From Chloroflexota bacterium (lineage in GTDB: Bacteria; Chloroflexota; Limnocylindria; Limnocylindrales; CSP1-4), in assembly GCA_021777365.1 (NCBI GenBank), contig JAJYDP010000191.1:1-8279 (forward strand): DNA of 8,279 nucleotides. The letters run 5' to 3'. How positions within the stretch are numbered: the stretch's first letter is position 1; every line of letters begins with the position of its first letter. A program made the position numbers and the translations under genes. The notes under the pieces are model-generated. The model was given only the letters and a program-made list of their open reading frames with translations. It did no database searches and was not told where the DNA came from. Shown piece by piece: positions 5,141 through 8,279 of this stretch.

Positions 5141-6463
5141 TCAGCGTCCCGTCGCGAGCGCCCCGAACCAGTCCCAGGCCGTGCCACGGAAGACCGTCTG
5201 GATCGTGTCGGGCCCGGTCACGAAATGGCGTCGTCCGTCGGGAGCGATGCCGGTGATCGCCACCAGCGCCCAGCCGAGCCCGGGCTCGCGGTCTACAAGC
5301 AGCGCGCCGCTCACCATGACCGAGCCCGCCGGCCACCACTGCGCCGCCGGGGCGCGGGGATCCGGCGGCGGGAAGCGGAACCCCCCGCCGGGCGAGGCCG
5401 GCGGCGGGCCCACCTGGACCGGCGCCAGCGCGAACGGACCGCGCGCCGCTGGATCCAGGGCGGCCGGCCCTCCCCCGCTGGAGTCGGTGCCGACGCCGCG
5501 CCAGGCCTCGATGCGCAGGTCGTGCCAGCCGGCCAGCGCGACCGGATCGCGCAGGATCACCGCGACCCACGTGCGCGGATCGCCGGCGGTCGGAGCCCCC
5601 GAGCCGGACGCGTCGCTCCCCGTGGTGATGCCGTCCGGTGCCGGCGCCGCGATGCGGTCGTAGGAGGTGAGGTCCGGAGCCACGGCAGACGCACCGCCCC
5701 CTGACGAGACGACGCCCAGGGCGGGGGCCTCAAGGACGAGCAGCACCGAGAGCGCGACGACGAGCACGCCACCGAGGCCGATCGCGACGAGGCGACGGCG
5801 ACCGAACGCGAGGTCCCGGCCCTGCCACGCGCCCACCATCCACCACGCGGGCAGCGCGAGCAGGACCACCACGGCCGGCCAGTTCAGCGGACCGGACCAG
5901 CCGAACAGCGCGTAGGCGGCCAGGGCCAGCCCTCCGACGAGGGCAACTGCGCGCCGCATCACCGCCACGCGGTACCCGGCTCGCCGCGCCAGGACCGGCG
6001 TCAGGCGCCGTGCCGCCACGTACGCCGCGAGCCCGAGCCCGAGCACGGCCAGCGCGGAGTTCCAGCCCTGGTCCGTAAGCAGCTGCCACTGGTACCCGAG
6101 CAGGACGGACCCCAGACCGACGAGCGCGAGGAGCGCGATCTCCGCGACCGCCATGACGGCCAGCCCGACGAGGAGCCCGTACAAGCTGCCGGTCGCCAGG
6201 GCCCACGTCCCCGCCCCGGCGGCAGCCAGCAGCCGGCGCGGTGTGCGCCGTGCCCGGGTCAGCGCGTCCGCCAGGTCGTCCGGCGACCCCAGCCGCTCGA
6301 GCGCCGCCCGTTCCGCCTGGTCGGGCGCCAGCCCCCCATTCTCGAGAGCCGCCGTGGCATCGGCGAGGTGGTCGGTCAGTTCGGCCACGATCTCCCGCCG
6401 CTCGTCCTCGGCGAAGGGGAGCCGGGCCGCGACCCGCGCGAGGAACGCGTCATGCGGGTCCAT
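5141..6463 (-). CDS. HAAS (DUF1700-like) domain membrane protein, PadR partner
   Basis: 440 residues from ATG 6463, with GGGGAGG six bases upstream. Residues 1-72 form the HAAS-type helical domain: FLARVAARLPFAEDERREIV, then ELTDHLADA, then AALERLGSPDDLADALTRAR. This matches the family's pattern of a cytoplasmic helical bundle ending in a 'LGsPeelA' motif. About five or six membrane segments follow (about 94-122, 134-150, 170-188, 194-212, 224-243). The rest, about 250-440, is a Gly/Pro-rich outer domain without Cys that ends in FVTGPDTIQTVFRGTAWDWF. HAAS proteins are typically encoded next to PadR regulators and are thought to act with them in membrane-linked signalling. Here the gene overlaps padR by 14 bases, as expected for a coupled pair. 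The large outer domain is not one I recognise and could be the sensing part. The family call is firm for the N-terminus only. Confidence 0.85.
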   Translation of the reverse strand: MDPHDAFLARVAARLPFAEDERREIVAELTDHLADATAALENGGLAPDQAERAALERLGSPDDLADALTRARRTPRRLLAAAGAGTWALATGSLYGLLVGLAVMAVAEIALLALVGLGSVLLGYQWQLLTDQGWNSALAVLGLGLAAYVAARRLTPVLARRAGYRVAVMRRAVALVGGLALAAYALFGWSGPLNWPAVVVLLALPAWWMVGAWQGRDLAFGRRRLVAIGLGGVLVVALSVLLVLEAPALGVVSSGGGASAVAPDLTSYDRIAAPAPDGITTGSDASGSGAPTAGDPRTWVAVILRDPVALAGWHDLRIEAWRGVGTDSSGGGPAALDPAARGPFALAPVQVGPPPASPGGGFRFPPPDPRAPAAQWWPAGSVMVSGALLVDREPGLGWALVAITGIAPDGRRHFVTGPDTIQTVFRGTAWDWFGALATGR

Positions 6464-6791
6464 CGGCGACCTCCCCGCGGGTGACCTGGCGCACGCTCCG
6501 GGTGAACGCGTCCCATTCGCGCTCCTGCTCGGCCAGGAGTCGCAGGCCTGCGGCCGTGATCCGGTAGTAGCGCCGGCGCGGCCCCTGGTCGCCCTCCCGC
6601 CAGGAAGCCTCGAGCGCGCCTTCCGCCTCGAGACGATGGAGCGTCGGGTAGAGCCAGCCCTCCCCGGGCTCGATGAAGGTCCCGCTGCGCTCGCGGATCC
6701 GGGCCCCGATCTCGTACCCGTACAGCTCGCCGTCGCGCAGGACGCCGAGCACCAGCAACGCGGTGGTCCCCTTCAGCAGCTGCGAGCGCAT
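6450..6791 (-). CDS. PadR-family transcriptional regulator
   Basis: 113 residues, the usual size of the short PadR class. The winged-helix pattern is clear: LLKGTTALLVLGVLRDGELY, then GYEIGARI, then EGWLYPTLHRLEAEGALEAS, then a wing with GPRRRYYRITAAG, and a C-terminal dimerisation helix (LRLLAEQEREWDAFTRSVRQ). PadR proteins bind DNA as dimers and mostly repress their own operons in response to small molecules or partner proteins. ATG 6791 is chosen over the GTG at 6845 because GGAGAG lies four bases upstream, the family begins at this point, and an inverted repeat and promoter box lie in the upstream stretch. The stop overlaps the start of the HAAS protein gene. The inducing signal is unknown. 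Confidence 0.94.
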   Translation of the reverse strand: MRSQLLKGTTALLVLGVLRDGELYGYEIGARIRERSGTFIEPGEGWLYPTLHRLEAEGALEASWREGDQGPRRRYYRITAAGLRLLAEQEREWDAFTRSVRQVTRGEVADGPA

Positions 6792-6802
6792 CAGTCTCTC
6801 CA

Positions 6803-6823
6803 CTACCTCACGTTGTGGGGTAG
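6803..6823. promoter_or_regulatory. Inverted repeat upstream of padR, candidate PadR operator
   Basis: Arms CTACCTCAC (6803-6811) and GTGGGGTAG (6815-6823) are inverted repeats over 9 bases with one mismatch, around a 3-base centre. The site ends 11 bases before the padR ATG and would cover the transcription start of the candidate promoter just upstream, so a dimer bound here should block transcription. PadR regulators commonly bind such palindromes in their own promoters. That this PadR binds here is inference. Confidence 0.6.
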
Positions 6824-6853
6824 ATGCTCCGCCTGCGGGAGGCACCGTGTCAA
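6824..6853 (-). promoter_or_regulatory. Candidate padR operon promoter
   Basis: On the minus strand a perfect TTGACA (6853-6848) is followed after 18 bases by GAGCAT (6829-6824), a poor -10 box matching at three positions. The -10 box touches the inverted repeat at 6803-6823. A perfect -35 hexamer is notable at this GC content. The remaining gap up to 6959 shows nothing else I can support. Confidence 0.4.
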
Positions 6854-6959
6854 GAGGCGGCGAGGTTCCTGGGGCTGTCGACGGCCACGCCGCGCTGACG
6901 CGATCCGCTCCTGCGGTCCCCGGCCGAGGCGTGGCGTCAAGGGCCGGGAGCGGAGACCG

Positions 6960-7817
6960 TCAGAACATCGGCGAGGGCGTGGCCGCAGGCACCTGTCCAC
7001 CATCGAGCAGCGTCCGGGACCCGAGCGGCTCGGACAGCCGGATCGTTGCCGGGGTGCCACGCGGCCCCGGGCACGTCTCGGTCCCGCCCAACGGCCGGAC
7101 CCCAAGCGTGATCGTGACCGTCGTCGCCCCGTAGGCGATGACCGGAGGCCCGATCCGCCCGCTGGCCGGGCTCCCTCCTGAGCACGCCTGCTCCCAGACG
7201 AGCACGTGCAGCTCGGTCGCGCTCCCGCCGGGTGGCGAGTACGCCGGGTCGAGCGCCCAGCTCGCCGGACCGAAACCGGGCGCGATCACCACCGAGAGAT
7301 GACACTGCCCGATGCTCCGCGGCTTCCAGCCGTCGACGCCGCGGGACACCTCGATCGACACCCATCCCGGCGGCCCGAGGGCATCGGTGCGGGCGAGGAA
7401 CGTCGCGCCCGCGGCGTCCTCGGCGACGAGTCGCCAGGGCCAGGCGGCGGCACCCACGAACGACGCGGCGAACGCGGTGAGCGTGGCCCGCAGCGCGTCG
7501 TACGCGGGACCGGCAGCACGCGCCGCGCCGGTGGAGGCGTCGAGCGCCGAGCGCGGGAACGTCATGCCGCCGCAGGTGAGCATCTCGGCCGCTCCCGACA
7601 TCGCGCCTGGCAGCGGCTCGGGCGATGCCGGCCACGTGACCAGGGGCGCCGGCGCGCTCGCGATCGCCATCGACGCCGCGACGGGCGACGACGATGCGGT
7701 GCGCGGTGACGGGGCGCCCGGGGATGGACTCCCGCTGCCAACCGACAGGGCGCTGCACGACGATGCGAGGACGAGCGCCGCCACGGATGCCAGCAGGCGC
7801 CATCGCCCGCAGATCAC
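6960..7817 (-). CDS. Lipoprotein of unknown function with four mature-domain cysteines
   Basis: 285 residues from GTG 7817, with GGGGAG seven bases upstream. The frame is open further upstream but that part is Arg-rich and overlaps the preceding gene. The signal sequence MICGRWRLLASVAALVLASS ends at a likely lipidated Cys 21 (LASSC; Ala at -3 is less common than Leu). A long Ser/Pro/Ala linker (22-75) is followed by a folded part with C82 (TCGG), C172 (GQCHLSV), C212 (EQACSGG) and C249 (TCPGP), which could make two disulfides. The end has the motif IRLSEPLGSRTLLDGG. I have an impression of similar endings in hypothetical proteins of high-GC Chloroflexota, which is recall and not a search. It is 25 bases after the upstream gene and probably co-transcribed with it. 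No enzyme motif is seen. Confidence 0.83.
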   Translation of the reverse strand: MICGRWRLLASVAALVLASSCSALSVGSGSPSPGAPSPRTASSSPVAASMAIASAPAPLVTWPASPEPLPGAMSGAAEMLTCGGMTFPRSALDASTGAARAAGPAYDALRATLTAFAASFVGAAAWPWRLVAEDAAGATFLARTDALGPPGWVSIEVSRGVDGWKPRSIGQCHLSVVIAPGFGPASWALDPAYSPPGGSATELHVLVWEQACSGGSPASGRIGPPVIAYGATTVTITLGVRPLGGTETCPGPRGTPATIRLSEPLGSRTLLDGGQVPAATPSPMF

Positions 7818-7842
7818 GACGCCGCTCCCCTCTCTCGGCAGC

Positions 7843-8279
7843 TCATGGTGCGAGCCGCGCGACGATCTGCCAGCCGGTCTGCGCGGGCCAGCCACCTGGC
7901 GGGTTCGACACCATCCGGACGAGGTACGTGGCCTCGCGCGGCACCATCCCCACGCCGTCGGGCTCCGACGCCGGGGACGGGGCGAACGCGCCGTACGCAC
8001 CGGGCTGCACGCGGACCGCGCCGGGCGGCACGACGAGCGAGAACCCTGCGCCGTTGCGCTGCACCGGCTGCTGGGCCGCCGTCATGAGCCACGAGCCACC
8101 GCACGTATCGAATGGCGTGTCCGCCGGTGGCGCGCTCGCGAACGACGCGCACGGCACGGGTCCCTCGCCGACGAGCCAGGCGGTCACCGGGTGCACCTGG
8201 AGCGGGAGGCCGTTCGTGATGAGCGGGTCGGCGAGCTCGGACAGCGGCAGCGGAACACCGCCGACCCCGAGATACTCGA
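7843..8279 (-). CDS. Hypothetical protein, N-terminus beyond the window edge
   Basis: The frame is open from the window edge (EYLGVGGVPLPLSELADP) to TGA at 7845-7843, giving 144 visible residues. A GTG at 8196 is in frame, but the upstream residues are equally protein-like, so the true start is outside. Visible features are two cysteines 16 residues apart (VPCASF and DTCGGSW), a central hydrophobic strand (FSLVVPPGAVRV) and a final YLVRMVSNPPGGW, then WQIVARL. There is no membrane segment in the visible part. The neighbouring lipoprotein and the Cys pair suggest an exported protein. The family is not recognised. Confidence 0.75.
   Translation of the reverse strand, partial: EYLGVGGVPLPLSELADPLITNGLPLQVHPVTAWLVGEGPVPCASFASAPPADTPFDTCGGSWLMTAAQQPVQRNGAGFSLVVPPGAVRVQPGAYGAFAPSPASEPDGVGMVPREATYLVRMVSNPPGGWPAQTGWQIVARLAP

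Noticed and set aside
4759..6939. Recurrent GGCGTCAAGG (TTGACGCC on the minus strand) near 4759, 5088 and 6932 as a shared promoter motif
   Set aside because: The 4759 copy includes a stop codon and is too close to the next gene for a promoter. The 6932 copy has no -10 box. Only the 5090 copy was kept, with low confidence.

Overview
The window is very GC-rich, with strong G/C bias at third codon positions, dense gene packing and good GGAGG-type ribosome binding sites. It encodes an ECF sigma factor, a PadR regulator paired with a HAAS/DUF1700-type membrane protein, and several secreted or lipid-anchored proteins of no recognised family. This combination suggests an uncultured high-GC bacterium. 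A Chloroflexota lineage of the Limnocylindria type is my best guess, with Actinomycetota as the alternative. No rRNA or conserved marker gene is present to settle it.

Plus-strand part (1-3758). The window opens inside a hypothetical protein whose C-terminus carries a small 'VWP-aG' module with two cysteines. After a 223-base gap comes a two-gene operon: an ECF sigma factor (1161-1727) overlapping by 4 bases a single-pass membrane protein (1724-2968) that sits where an anti-sigma factor is expected. Its outer part is a tandem duplication of a roughly 150-residue unit, each copy with two cysteines, and its short inner part lacks the usual zinc anti-sigma motif. The next 346 bases hold no intact gene, but minus-strand codon bias suggests a frameshifted relic, followed by an 18-bp palindrome. 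A small lipoprotein (3315-3758) follows and carries the same VWP module as the first gene.

Minus-strand part (8279-3838), in order of transcription. First come an unknown protein cut by the window edge and an unknown lipoprotein 25 bases downstream. After a 168-base regulatory gap containing a perfect TTGACA box and a near-perfect 9+9 inverted repeat, padR (6791-6450) overlaps by 14 bases a 440-residue HAAS-domain membrane protein (6463-5141). A 103-base gap with a weak promoter leads to three membrane-protein genes of 91, 240 and 51 residues. They are tightly spaced and probably co-transcribed.

The window therefore holds two envelope-related regulatory units: an ECF sigma/membrane partner switch and a probably self-repressing PadR/HAAS operon. 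They are surrounded by lineage-specific secreted proteins. I see no mobile element, CRISPR array, RNA gene or defence/toxin system. The least described parts are the duplicated sensor-like domain of the anti-sigma candidate and the unknown lipoprotein families.
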